Below are positions 36,442 through 45,726 of a DNA stretch of 64,000 bases, piece after piece. Below the pieces are notes generated by a model. That model was given only the letters and a program-made list of their open reading frames with translations, did not search any database and was not told the origin of the DNA. The stretch covers positions 1-64,000 of the forward strand of contig CAVJLN010000011.1 of assembly GCA_963650485.1 (NCBI GenBank). The letters run 5' to 3'. The number at the start of each line of letters is the position of its first letter. The stretch's first letter is position 1. Position numbers and translations under genes: made by a program. This stretch comes from Suilimivivens sp963650485. GTDB taxonomy: Bacteria > Bacillota > Clostridia > Lachnospirales > Lachnospiraceae.

Positions 36442-39387
36442 CTATGCCTCCTTTCTTACATTTACTTTTTTCTTTACAGATGTAAAAACTGCAAGAATAG
36501 TAAGCACTGCAAAGCCAATAATTACAGCTACATTGACCACTGCCAGAGTTGTCTCCCATGTAGGGATGACACTGATAACAGTTCCTCCGTCAGCATAAAT
36601 ATTCATTCTGGCCGAATGCGCCATCACATACAAATTGTGTTTTGCAGCTGATCTCAGACAGCTAAGCAGATATCCATCATCATTTTCTTCTATGTACTTG
36701 ACGATCTGGGTTCCATTCCATCCAGCCGAATCCAGACAGGAGTAGTCATAACCCGCAACTACTTCCTCTTTCGGATTATTATAGAAACCAATATCCACAT
36801 AACCATCGCTAGTCACATGACCCTTGAATCCCCACTCTCCACGCAGCACATTCGTCAACAGTTCATCATAACTCTTTCCACCCTCAGTACCCATACGGCT
36901 GGTAGTTGTCATAACACTTAAACCTCCGCCTGCAAATGAACCTTCAAAAGCCCGCAGATAAATTTCACGTACAGACTGTTCATTCGCAAACACATTCAAG
37001 CCCTGACGAACTGTCTCATTCTCATTTAAGGCAAGATGCTTGATACAATAAGCAGTTCCAACACTCTGGCATGCCTGCGCTTCATAATAGCCCTGCCAAT
37101 ATGCTATCGTGCTGTCTTCAGAATAATATTGACTGATACGTCCTCCAAATGGAGTCCTGTGCATGTTTCCACCGCCATACCAGATTTCGTCATATCCTTC
37201 AAGATAAGCGATCAGGCCCTCGAAATAACCTCTGTCTGTTGCAAGATCAGTATTCCATGTCCGTGAAGTCGTTGGCTCCGATATAAAAGTGAAATCACCA
37301 CCTGCATTACTTCCATCATCAATGCAGTTTCTTCCGATGATTTCGTATTCCGAGATCGTAGTACTTGCTGTGTTATCCGCCATCAAAGCACCCATCTGTT
37401 CAAGTGTCAGCTGATCTACAAAATCCTCCCACTTGTCATCGTCAAAATCCACTCCTATCATATCCGTCAGCTTCAGACCGTTGTCTACTCCCTGGGTATA
37501 CTCTGACACAGAAGGCGCATCTGCCGGTGTCTCGTAATCATAATTTGCATTCAGCCCATCTATAATCTCCTGTGTAGCTTCCAGTTTGTGAGCTTCGGGA
37601 TAAGTTCCTTCCCAGTCATTTCTACTTAAATAAGTCAGATCGTATCCAAATGAATTAATGTCTGTAGCTGCGAACTGGTTTGTTACCTCTGCATCGGTAT
37701 AGACAGATGTACTATAAGTTTCCGTATCCAGTTCTTCTTTTGTCCATGTATAAGTCTTGGAAGCGTCGCCATCAGCAGTCATGTTATCCGCTGCTGTATA
37801 TCCTTTTGCTGCCAATATATTATTCATAGCCTCGTGGGCATCATCACCAATTGCAAAATAATAATCTCCCTGACTCAGGATATAGGTTCCTGCACCATTC
37901 GTGTCATAGCTTGCCAGGAAATAACCGGACACTGAAATATCCAGAGTCTGGCTCTCGCCTGCTTCCAAAGTATCTGTCTTGTCATAAGCCACCAGTTCGA
38001 CAGAAGCTTTCTCCACCAGATTTTCCTTCTCGTAATCACCATAAGGTGTCTGCGCGTAGATCTCAATAACGTCCTTTCCTGCTACATCTCCGGTATTTTT
38101 TACCGTAACAGTAATCGTATAGGTATCACTGCTTTCGTTATAGGAAACAGAATCCAATGTCTGTTCAAATGTCGTATAAGACAATCCATAGCCAAACGGA
38201 TAACACATCTCTTCTGCGTAATTCCATGCGTTTCCTGCGGTAGAGCCTACTTTGCTGTCTGCATTCCCGTTACTCATAACTACATCTTCATAGCGGGTTT
38301 CATAATACTTGTAACCCACATAAATATTCTCCAGATAAAGCAGATAATTATCAATATTCATGCCTTCAGAATCATTTGCTGTAGGTACAGCAGCATTTAC
38401 TTCATCCGAATTTGTCCATGAATAATAGTCTTCTGCACAATATACAGTAGCCGGAGCAGACAGAGAATTCGATGCATAAGTATCTGTCAGATGTCCAGAG
38501 GGGTTCACCTCGCCAGACAGAATCTTTGCCAGACCTTCACAACCATAGCTTCCAAGTTCCCCGGTCACCACTGCCGCATCAATATCATATTCCTTCAGGA
38601 AATTCAGCTCCATAAAAAAGTCTGAACCAATGATCACAACGATGCGGTCAAAAACTCCCTCTGCCTTCTGCTCTGCCAGATAAGCAATAAGATCTTCTTC
38701 ATTCTGACTCAGATCCAGAAAATGACGTGGTGTTCCATCTTCGTATGTATCCGTAGCAGAATACTTGCTCACATCATTGCCTTCTCCGCCATCTCTCGTA
38801 AGTACGGCTACCGCCACATCATTGTAGTCATCTTTCCATGTCTTCTCCTGAGATGTCACCTTATCAATCTCAGCCTCAACTACTGCTGTATTGCTGGTGC
38901 TTTGCAGTTCCTTATAAACATCTGTACACAGAACTTCATTGATATTGTCTGCTCCAAACTCATTCTCCATAGCATCCAGGAAGGATGTGGCAGTCATATA
39001 ACTGGCTGTACGGGTTGAAAACATTGACCCATTTACAGATGCATTTCCGAAAATAGTCATCCGGCTTCCTTTTTCAATCGGAAGTGCATCATTTTCATTT
39101 TTTAAAAGAACAATTCCCTCCTCTGCAGTATCTACATTAGAAGCTGCCGCATCTGCATATACATCCACCAGAGCATCCGAATTATAGCCATATTCGTTCT
39201 CATAATAATAGGCGCTCGTTCCGGTTTCCTCTCCATTTTCATTGACAACAACCCGGGTGGAAATTCCTAATAACATATTGATCGTGCCATTGTACTTATA
39301 GACCAGATTCGTAACTGACATTGTAATACACATCACAAATGCCATCACTGCTGCCGACCCCCGAATAATTGCTGACTTCTTTTTCAT
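36442..39387 (-). CDS. Permuted, membrane-anchored glycoside hydrolase family 3
   Basis: 981 residues from the ATG at 39387. An N-terminal signal anchor (about 7-28) and a C-terminal helix (about 942-965, then basic VKKKVNVRKEA) fix it in the membrane with the enzyme outside. Domain order is reversed relative to most GH3: the second domain first (EEGIVLLKNENDALPIEKGS), then a fibronectin-III-like part (DVIEIYAQTPYGDYEKEN), and the TIM barrel last (GGGNMHRTPFGGRISQYYSED; CIKHLALNENE; nucleophile in GHVTSDGYVDIGF). This order is known in some ruminal and gut Clostridia beta-glucosidases. The own ribosome site is rather far (13 nt), and a 24-residue ORF overlaps the start. Confidence 0.9.
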   Translation of the reverse strand: MKKKSAIIRGSAAVMAFVMCITMSVTNLVYKYNGTINMLLGISTRVVVNENGEETGTSAYYYENEYGYNSDALVDVYADAAASNVDTAEEGIVLLKNENDALPIEKGSRMTIFGNASVNGSMFSTRTASYMTATSFLDAMENEFGADNINEVLCTDVYKELQSTSNTAVVEAEIDKVTSQEKTWKDDYNDVAVAVLTRDGGEGNDVSKYSATDTYEDGTPRHFLDLSQNEEDLIAYLAEQKAEGVFDRIVVIIGSDFFMELNFLKEYDIDAAVVTGELGSYGCEGLAKILSGEVNPSGHLTDTYASNSLSAPATVYCAEDYYSWTNSDEVNAAVPTANDSEGMNIDNYLLYLENIYVGYKYYETRYEDVVMSNGNADSKVGSTAGNAWNYAEEMCYPFGYGLSYTTFEQTLDSVSYNESSDTYTITVTVKNTGDVAGKDVIEIYAQTPYGDYEKENLVEKASVELVAYDKTDTLEAGESQTLDISVSGYFLASYDTNGAGTYILSQGDYYFAIGDDAHEAMNNILAAKGYTAADNMTADGDASKTYTWTKEELDTETYSTSVYTDAEVTNQFAATDINSFGYDLTYLSRNDWEGTYPEAHKLEATQEIIDGLNANYDYETPADAPSVSEYTQGVDNGLKLTDMIGVDFDDDKWEDFVDQLTLEQMGALMADNTASTTISEYEIIGRNCIDDGSNAGGDFTFISEPTTSRTWNTDLATDRGYFEGLIAYLEGYDEIWYGGGNMHRTPFGGRISQYYSEDSTIAYWQGYYEAQACQSVGTAYCIKHLALNENETVRQGLNVFANEQSVREIYLRAFEGSFAGGGLSVMTTTSRMGTEGGKSYDELLTNVLRGEWGFKGHVTSDGYVDIGFYNNPKEEVVAGYDYSCLDSAGWNGTQIVKYIEENDDGYLLSCLRSAAKHNLYVMAHSARMNIYADGGTVISVIPTWETTLAVVNVAVIIGFAVLTILAVFTSVKKKVNVRKEA

Positions 39388-39458
39388 AATATCCCTGTCT
39401 CCTCCTTTCTTTGATCTGCCCGTGCTTTCCGGGCATACACTCTTTGATTTTTTTGCAT
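39384..39458 (-). CDS. Possible 24-residue leader peptide coupled to the GH3 operon
   Basis: An ORF of 24 codons, beginning MQKNQRVYARKARADQRKEE, preceded by GGAGG seven bases upstream of its ATG. Its TGA overlaps the ATG of the GH3 gene (ATGA). The peptide is basic and has no membrane segment. It would allow translational coupling or leader-based control. A second ATG five bases upstream lies only 2 nt from the ribosome site and is less likely. Confidence 0.45.
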   Translation of the reverse strand: MQKNQRVYARKARADQRKEETGIL

Positions 39459-39595
39459 AACATACCCTCCTTACTTTTTCGACAGTTCTTGGATAAACAT
39501 ACTCTATCATATTTCCTGACGAACTTTTTTGTTTCGCACAAATTGCTGTTTTTCTTCACAAACTGTTTTTTTTATGGTATTTTCTATCAAAAAAT

Positions 39596-39632
39596 AACGT
39601 CGAAATTTGGGCATTCTGCCAATTTCGACGTT
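39596..39632 (-). terminator. Terminator of the LytTR/GHKL operon
   Basis: A 12-bp stem AACGTCGAAATT / AATTTCGACGTT whose loop can pair further (TGG/CCA); on the minus strand it is followed by ATTTTTTG. It lies 58 bp after the kinase stop. Confidence 0.85.
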
Positions 39633-39689
39633 CATTAGTCAATATATTCTGTTTTTCCTTCTCCACTTTCCATATGATGCAGGATTTTG

Positions 39690-41015
39690 TTATAAGATTA
39701 CATCCATCGGAATCAGAATTTTCAGGTTAAACCAATCATTCTCTACATTTATGCTCACCTCACCGCCATACTTGTGAACCGTATACCGAAGGCTTTTTAA
39801 TCCATAGCCATGAAACTGAGCTTCTTTTTTCGTTGTCACCGGCAGATCTTCCTGAAATTTTAATTTGCCTTCATAATAGTTCTCAAATCGGACGATCAGA
39901 AAGCTTTTCTGCAGGAAAGCACTGACATGGATCAGACGCTTCTCTTTCTCCTTAATCTGTTTCTCGCACTCAATAGCATTATCCAGGGCATTTCCAAAAA
40001 TTGAACAAATATCCATTGCATCCATGAAGTCAAACAGCTTTCCATCCAGCACGCAGGTCATGAAAATATCATTTCTCATGCAGACAAGGTTTTTGGATGT
40101 AAGAAGCGTATCCAACACCTGATTGCCAGTGCGATTCTGGACTTCATAACTTTTCAGATCATCCTCCAGCTTATCCAGGTACTCTCCCCGCTTCTTTGCG
40201 TCCTCCTCTGCCCGAAGCGCAATGATGTGGTGTTTCAGATCATGATATTTATAATTGATCAGATCCATCGCCTCCTGCGACTGCTGGTATTGGATATACT
40301 GGTTATGAAGAATACTCTGCACGCTCTCCAGCTCGTGGTTCATGCGAAGCTCAATGCGCTGCACATGATAGGCATACATAATTGCCACACCCCCAAGGTC
40401 AATCAACGTCCGCACATTGAAGATTTCCGAGCTGTACCGTCCACCAAACACCGTATTGACGGATACAAATCCAAGATTACTCATAAGAAAGACTGCAAGT
40501 GCAATAATCAGATAGGAAACCAGCTCCTTGTTCGTTACGAAATAGATTTTCTCCTTTGACGCATAGCGACGATAGAGCATCCAGATGATCAGATAAACCA
40601 TCCCGTAAATGACTATCATCCATATATAACGGAAAACTGCATTTTGAAAGCCCCAGTTTACCATAAGATAGCAATAAGTCTGCCATTCCAGTGACGCGGC
40701 AAATTCTGCCACCACAAAAGCCCGGATACAATAGTATCCCGCATCTCTGGCGCTCAGATCCCCACACAGGTAAATATAGCCGTACATAATTCCCACAGCC
40801 ACCATCATACATAAAATCCACAAAATATCATTCAAGCCATCTGTCAATATTAAAAAGATTGATTGCAGCACCAGTACCGCTCCGGACACTCCCACAAACT
40901 TCCAACCAGAAAATCGCTGTTTCACTTCCAGAATACAGAACAGGCAGGCAAGCCACTCTGCAATCGCCGTGTAAAATCTCGGAATATCCGGTAAAACTGT
41001 ATTGATCCCTATCAT
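39690..41015 (-). CDS. AgrC-like GHKL sensor kinase
   Basis: 441 residues from the ATG at 41015 (TAGGAGG seven bases before). Six membrane helices in the first 210 residues, then a coiled-coil and the phosphoacceptor box KYHDLKHHIIAL, an N box GNALDNAIECEKQ and glycine box FHGYGLKSLRYTV of the GHKL type. This class pairs with LytTR regulators and often senses peptides. No agrB/agrD-like peptide gene is nearby, so the signal is unknown. Co-transcribed with the regulator 46 bp upstream. Confidence 0.88.
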   Translation of the reverse strand: MIGINTVLPDIPRFYTAIAEWLACLFCILEVKQRFSGWKFVGVSGAVLVLQSIFLILTDGLNDILWILCMMVAVGIMYGYIYLCGDLSARDAGYYCIRAFVVAEFAASLEWQTYCYLMVNWGFQNAVFRYIWMIVIYGMVYLIIWMLYRRYASKEKIYFVTNKELVSYLIIALAVFLMSNLGFVSVNTVFGGRYSSEIFNVRTLIDLGGVAIMYAYHVQRIELRMNHELESVQSILHNQYIQYQQSQEAMDLINYKYHDLKHHIIALRAEEDAKKRGEYLDKLEDDLKSYEVQNRTGNQVLDTLLTSKNLVCMRNDIFMTCVLDGKLFDFMDAMDICSIFGNALDNAIECEKQIKEKEKRLIHVSAFLQKSFLIVRFENYYEGKLKFQEDLPVTTKKEAQFHGYGLKSLRYTVHKYGGEVSINVENDWFNLKILIPMDVIL

Positions 41016-41061
41016 GGTTTTCCTCCTACGCACCTGTTATCATAGAAAGCAGCTGGCCATC

Positions 41062-41769
41062 TTATTTTAGTTCGCCCCAATATCTGGTCAAAGCCTGCAT
41101 GAAATCGTTCATCCTTGGACGGCTGATTTGCAGATGTATACCCTTCACAACTGCACATTTGTCACGAATCCCCTCCACATGTTCCAGATTCATCAGATAA
41201 CACTTATTTCCTCTGGCAAATCCAAACGATTCCAACTCTTCCTCCGCCTGCTTCATCGTGCCTGCAGTCGTATATTCTCCCCCAGCTGTATGATAGATCA
41301 GATTATGCCCCTGACTCTCCACATAATATATATCCTCCACTTTGACTCGAAGAACACCGTCTTTGACCGGAAGAACTGTATAATAATTTGTACGTCTCCT
41401 GATACGTGTAATAGCCTTACTTAATTTCTGACTAAATGCAAAATACGTCACCGGCTTGAGCACATAATCCATGGCATCCACCTCATACCCCCGGATGGCA
41501 TACTGGGTCATGTTCGTGATAAAAATAATAACAACTTCTGTATCCAGCCGCCGAATCTCCTCCGCTGCACTCATTCCATCCATAAATTTCATCTGAATGT
41601 CCATGAGAATGATATCAAACTGCGCCTTATACTTTGCTGTAATTCCATCTCCATCCCGATAAACCGTGATTTGGATTTCTTCCTTTTCCTCCTTCTCATA
41701 GCGTTTCAAATATTCGGTAATCTGCTCAATATAGAGATCTTCATCCTCCACCACTGCGATTCGAACCAT
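41062..41769 (-). CDS. LytTR-family response regulator (AgrA-like)
   Basis: 235 residues from the ATG at 41769 (GAGGGG nine bases before). Receiver domain with VRIAVVEDEDLY, phosphoacceptor in DIILMDIQMKFMDG and Lys in YVLKPVTY; LytTR DNA-binding domain with VEDIYYVESQGHNLIYHT. It binds direct repeats upstream of its targets. The region directly upstream is the duplicated ECF leader, so its promoter may have been acquired from the ECF operon. Confidence 0.9.
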   Translation of the reverse strand: MVRIAVVEDEDLYIEQITEYLKRYEKEEKEEIQITVYRDGDGITAKYKAQFDIILMDIQMKFMDGMSAAEEIRRLDTEVVIIFITNMTQYAIRGYEVDAMDYVLKPVTYFAFSQKLSKAITRIRRRTNYYTVLPVKDGVLRVKVEDIYYVESQGHNLIYHTAGGEYTTAGTMKQAEEELESFGFARGNKCYLMNLEHVEGIRDKCAVVKGIHLQISRPRMNDFMQALTRYWGELK

Positions 41770-41801
41770 GCTTACGTTCCCCTCTTCCAATCAGTTTGCT
41801 T

Positions 41802-41870
41802 CTATGCTAAACTCAGTATATCGAATATCCATTCAAAATACACTACTGTTTTTATAGAAAATTTCTCGAT
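41802..41870 (-). pseudogene. Decayed 5' fragment of an ECF S-component gene
   Basis: Codons 1-10 correspond to the ECF S gene (KFSIKTVV against KFSVKTVV), but the start codon is ATC instead of ATG and similarity ends after codon 10, with a TAG stop at 41802-41804. Together with the leader upstream it is about 90% identical to 31481-31570. It has no function as a gene. Confidence 0.75.
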
Positions 41871-41930
41871 TTGTGAGTCTTCCCTCATAATAGTATAGAT
41901 GTTATCCATTATGGAGTCATTATAGCATAG
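41842..41930. repeat. Second copy of the ECF promoter/leader segment
   Basis: 89 bp matching 31481-31570. The TATAAT (41924-41919) and most of the leader are intact, but the -35 sequence is different because the copy begins directly after the stop codon of the neighbouring membrane-protein gene. Confidence 0.85.
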
Positions 41931-41936
41931 ATGTCT

Positions 41937-42515
41937 TTATGACATAAGAAACCGGATCATAAATTCCACATCCGTAACCAACAGGCACATGAATCCCACA
42001 AAATAAGCTTTGGATTTAATTTGAAAGCCATAGGTATATCCGGCATACAGTCCGGCAACTGCCATCAGGACTCCCAGTAAAAGCAGGAGTGCATATTGCT
42101 GTACCACTCCGGTATTGCATAAGGAAACCGCAAGTCCCACAAGAAAGGTTCTCGCCGCGATAACGGACGTGTCCTTCATCAGGGGAAGGAACTGCACCTC
42201 ATCCTGTCTGCGTTCGTCAATTAGTTCCTTTCCCATGGCAAGCAGCAGCATCCGGACTGCCAGGGCAAAAAAGATTACCACGGCGATCAGTTTTAAGAAA
42301 CCTTCCGACTGGTCCAACAGCTTTGTCATCCTGAGAAGCTTTGCCACATAAAAGCCAAGAGATATGGAAATCAATTCCCATATTCCAAAGACCCCGATAA
42401 AGCTGAGCAGCTTCTTTCTTCCAATATTCGAAAAAAGTGTACTTCGGCAGGCTGTCCATGCGAAGATATCCATGGACAGTCCTGCGGCGATCAACGCCAT
42501 TTCCAGCATTGTCAT
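41937..42515 (-). CDS. Six-helix membrane protein, divergent MntP-like
   Basis: 192 residues, six helices in two similar halves. GLSMDIFAWTACRSTLF near the start and LVGLAVSLCNTG and LVTDVEFMI later echo the acidic motifs of the manganese exporter MntP (GLSMDAF..., GxxxSIDA), but the second half lacks the usual Ser-Ile-Asp. Either a divergent metal exporter or a related LysE-superfamily protein. No manganese riboswitch is seen. It follows the repeat lipoprotein gene by 18 bp and may belong to the same transcript. Confidence 0.5.
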   Translation of the reverse strand: MTMLEMALIAAGLSMDIFAWTACRSTLFSNIGRKKLLSFIGVFGIWELISISLGFYVAKLLRMTKLLDQSEGFLKLIAVVIFFALAVRMLLLAMGKELIDERRQDEVQFLPLMKDTSVIAARTFLVGLAVSLCNTGVVQQYALLLLLGVLMAVAGLYAGYTYGFQIKSKAYFVGFMCLLVTDVEFMIRFLMS

Positions 42516-42533
42516 ATCTGACTCCCATCTGCG

Positions 42534-45500
42534 TTATTTGACCGCTTCTGTTTTATAAATGAACTTCACACTGCTGTCCATATCAGAAGCTGAATCGGAG
42601 TAAATCTTGTAGCTGCGTCCTGCATCAAAGACTGCCTGCAGCTCATCAATGACATCCTGTACATTATCTCCGAAGAGATCAGTTAATTTACTGATTCCTT
42701 CTTCATCAAATTTGAATAATCCATCCATCAGTTCTCCGGTTCCGTCAAGGAGCTGTAAAGCACCATCATTTAATTCTGCTGTACCTTCTACGAACTGGGA
42801 AGTACCATCCTTTAAGGTCTGACCACCCTTTAAGAGCTCCAGGGTGCCATCCTGCAAGGTCTGGGTTCCATCCTTCAGGGTCTGAGTACCGTCCTTTAAG
42901 CTCTGGGTTCCGTTTAACAGGGTCTGGGTACCATTCTGAAGCGTCTGAGTACCATCCTTTAAGGTCTGTGCACCTGTAAGAAGCTGTGAGGTTCCGCTCT
43001 TTAAGGTATTGGTTCCTGCAAGGAGTGTTGAACTTCCGGATGCCAGCTTCTGAGCGCCGGTGTCAAGAGCACTTATAGAAGTTTTAGCTTGTGCTGTTCC
43101 GGCTGCAAGCTGTTCTGCGCCGGCATTCAATGCAACAAAACCGCCTTTACTACCCTGCTCCTCAGTACCAACCAGTAACTGCGAAAGTCCATCGTAAACT
43201 GTATTTATTCCACTATCGATGCCTTTCGTTAACTGCCAAAGGTTTTTCGCACCTTCCTGCAGTTTTGTAAGTGAGTCTATCAATGTTTCCCCTGTTGTCT
43301 GACCTTCTGTTCCATCACACAGCATCGGATTATTATCCATCACTGCTGCCAGTTCAGAAAGCATCTCTTCGAACTCATCATATGCAGCCTCCTGTCCATT
43401 CTTATATCCAAGCTCATAATAGTATGCAGCGATTTCATCAACATTTACTACAGAACTGCTCTCTTCATTGGAACTATTGGAGCTTTGCTGTCCGGATTCT
43501 TCCTGTCCAGATTCTTCCTGTCCGGAAGCATCATCTGTATTTTCAGATGCGTTCTCTTGGCTGCTGTTATTTTGATTCGTATCGGGATTTCCTCCATTGC
43601 TGTTATCCGAGCTCTCTGAATCAGACGTATCACTAGCATCTGACACAGCAGCACTATTTTCATCACTCGCATTACTTTCCGAAGCTACACTGATTTCACT
43701 TTCATTACTCTCTGCAGGCGTGGACTCCTCTTCCACTGCTGCAACAGCTATATCTTCACTCTGTATCTGCACTTCTGCATCATTTACCGCTGAATCACTA
43801 TAATCTGTTGCTTCCACATTCGTGCTCTCTGATGCTGTAGCAGTCTCCTGCGCCTGAGTCTCATCAGAACCTGCATTCGCAGCTTCTGTACTTGAGGAAT
43901 TTTCAGAAGACGAGCCTGAATTCTGATTTATCGAGGAGCTCTCCGTGCTTGAACTGCTTCCTGTACTATAGGTAACAGAAGGAGCATCTCCCATATCTCC
44001 AACTGCTGCTCTGGCTCCCTCTAACTGATCCTCCATGCTAAATAAGGCGGTCTGAATCTGTGTATTTTGCGTAGTTACAGCCGTCATCGCATCGATCAGA
44101 CTTGTAATCCCATCATATAGCTTTTGAGCACCAGTAACAGCCTGCTCACTTGCATAAATAAGTCCCCATTTAGCTTTATTTGCAAGTGTCTTATTTTCTT
44201 CACTGGTTTCAAATCCACCTTTAATAACATTCACTGCATCAGAAGCCTTCTTAATTCCAGCCCGTAATTGTTGTGCTCCAGAATCCAGTGTGCTTGCTCC
44301 ACTTGCCAGCTGCCCTGTTCCTGCTTGTAATGTCTTGATTCCGGAATCCAGGCTTGCTGCACCGCTGTTCAGGCTTTCTGCACCGGAGTTCACCTGACTG
44401 ATACCATCCTTTAAGCTGCCGGCTCCATTATTCAGGGTAGCTGCGCCTTCATTTAAGGAAGCGGCTCCATCCTTTAAGGAAGCGGCTCCGCTGTTTAATT
44501 CGTCTGCGCCACTGTTGAGAGAGGCTGCGCCTTCATTCAGGGTGCCAATGCCACTCACGAGCTCCCCTGCTCCGGAATCCAGATCTTTGGACTTGTCTGC
44601 CAGTGTCTGTGCACCCTCCTGTAAGGAGGCCATACCATCATTCAGCTCTGTGGAACCATCCTTTAACTGCTGGGTGGCATCCTTCAGCTCATTCATGGAA
44701 TCCGTGATCTTGCTGGTATCAATATCCAGCGTATCGTCCAGATTCAGGTCGGATAACAGGTCGGACATCGCCATTGTCATGGTCTGGTTCATTTCAAAGT
44801 CTGTTGCATAGGCATGAATTTCAACCGTTTCCGGGATTTCTACCTCATCCAGCTTTTCCTTTGCTTCATCGTCAATCGCCTTATCCTTAAGGCTGTCAAT
44901 GTTGATGCTGTCCTTAAGTCCCGGGAAAGCAATACCGACTACCACATTGTTATCTCCTTCGGAAATCACCTTGCCGTTTGTTACTTCAATATCGCTGAAA
45001 TGCTCAGCCGGCAGCAAAGCTCCGGAAATCATGGCAAAGGGAACATATACCTCTTTTTCCTTACCATTTACCTCAACGGTAGTCTTTTCATTATTGGTAT
45101 AGGTGAAACGGATCGTTACATTACCGGTCTTGCCAACCAGATCCTCGGGAGATATTTCCTCTCCCTCCAGCTCATAGCTGATGGATACATCCACCGGTAA
45201 CTCCTTGTCTGTCGTTCCCTGATAATAAATATCGCTGCCATTTGCATTCCATACGAGATTGCCGTCTGCATCTACTGTATAGGATTCATCTCCCTTCACA
45301 TTCACAATGTCGGACAGGGAGGAGGCGTCCTTAATGGTGCTGTCTCCATTGGCATTCTTGAGACAGTCACTGACAATAATCTTCTGCGTATTGCCCTGTG
45401 CATCTGCCATGACATATACAACCTCATCCTTTTGCAGCTCTGTGCCGGCTGTAGAGGAATGATGCACGACCTGATTCATGACATTGGTAAGCAGGTCATC

Positions 45501-45653
45501 ACTCTCTTCCGCCTCTGAGGTCTGTTCAATTGCTGTGGTGTCCTGTGTGGTGTTCTTTCCGCAGCCGGCAAGTCCGCCAAGCACCATGGAAGCACTGGTT
45601 AATACGGCAACTACTTTAAATCCAAGCTTTTTATTAATTTCCATATTTTTCAT
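42534..45653 (-). CDS. Giant lipoprotein with two arrays of LxxG heptad repeats
   Basis: About 1040 residues; start at 45653 or a few codons upstream. Lipobox GLAGC near residue 31. A conserved beta-rich part follows (about 40-300, with FPGLKDSINIDSLKDK). Two arrays of seven-residue repeats of the LNxGAxxLxxGAxx form lie at about 323-467 and 842-979, the second with near-identical copies of LKDGTQT. Between them lies a Ser/Glu/Asn-rich linker (about 558-737). The heptads predict long amphipathic helices outside the membrane. The gene sits 64 bp after an MMPL transporter gene; such repeat proteins accompany MmpL/YhgE transporters in other Gram-positives, probably as extracytoplasmic adaptors. 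Confidence 0.85.
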   Translation of the reverse strand: MKNMEINKKLGFKVVAVLTSASMVLGGLAGCGKNTTQDTTAIEQTSEAEESDDLLTNVMNQVVHHSSTAGTELQKDEVVYVMADAQGNTQKIIVSDCLKNANGDSTIKDASSLSDIVNVKGDESYTVDADGNLVWNANGSDIYYQGTTDKELPVDVSISYELEGEEISPEDLVGKTGNVTIRFTYTNNEKTTVEVNGKEKEVYVPFAMISGALLPAEHFSDIEVTNGKVISEGDNNVVVGIAFPGLKDSINIDSLKDKAIDDEAKEKLDEVEIPETVEIHAYATDFEMNQTMTMAMSDLLSDLNLDDTLDIDTSKITDSMNELKDATQQLKDGSTELNDGMASLQEGAQTLADKSKDLDSGAGELVSGIGTLNEGAASLNSGADELNSGAASLKDGAASLNEGAATLNNGAGSLKDGISQVNSGAESLNSGAASLDSGIKTLQAGTGQLASGASTLDSGAQQLRAGIKKASDAVNVIKGGFETSEENKTLANKAKWGLIYASEQAVTGAQKLYDGITSLIDAMTAVTTQNTQIQTALFSMEDQLEGARAAVGDMGDAPSVTYSTGSSSSTESSSINQNSGSSSENSSSTEAANAGSDETQAQETATASESTNVEATDYSDSAVNDAEVQIQSEDIAVAAVEEESTPAESNESEISVASESNASDENSAAVSDASDTSDSESSDNSNGGNPDTNQNNSSQENASENTDDASGQEESGQEESGQQSSNSSNEESSSVVNVDEIAAYYYELGYKNGQEAAYDEFEEMLSELAAVMDNNPMLCDGTEGQTTGETLIDSLTKLQEGAKNLWQLTKGIDSGINTVYDGLSQLLVGTEEQGSKGGFVALNAGAEQLAAGTAQAKTSISALDTGAQKLASGSSTLLAGTNTLKSGTSQLLTGAQTLKDGTQTLQNGTQTLLNGTQSLKDGTQTLKDGTQTLQDGTLELLKGGQTLKDGTSQFVEGTAELNDGALQLLDGTGELMDGLFKFDEEGISKLTDLFGDNVQDVIDELQAVFDAGRSYKIYSDSASDMDSSVKFIYKTEAVK

Positions 45654-45726
45654 AATCATCATTTCCTTTCCGATTCTTAACGACTCCTGTTAAGCTCTTA
45701 ATCACATCTATTGGTAACGTACCTTC

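Noticed and set aside
39296..39463. Longer alternative upstream ORF beginning two bases after the GGAGG site before the GH3 gene
   Set aside because: The spacing to the ribosome site is too short and it overlaps far into the GH3 gene; the 24-codon ORF fits better.
44814..45200. Plus-strand ORF opposite the repeat lipoprotein
   Set aside because: It is a shadow of the repeat-free N-terminal domain on the other strand, with no start signals.
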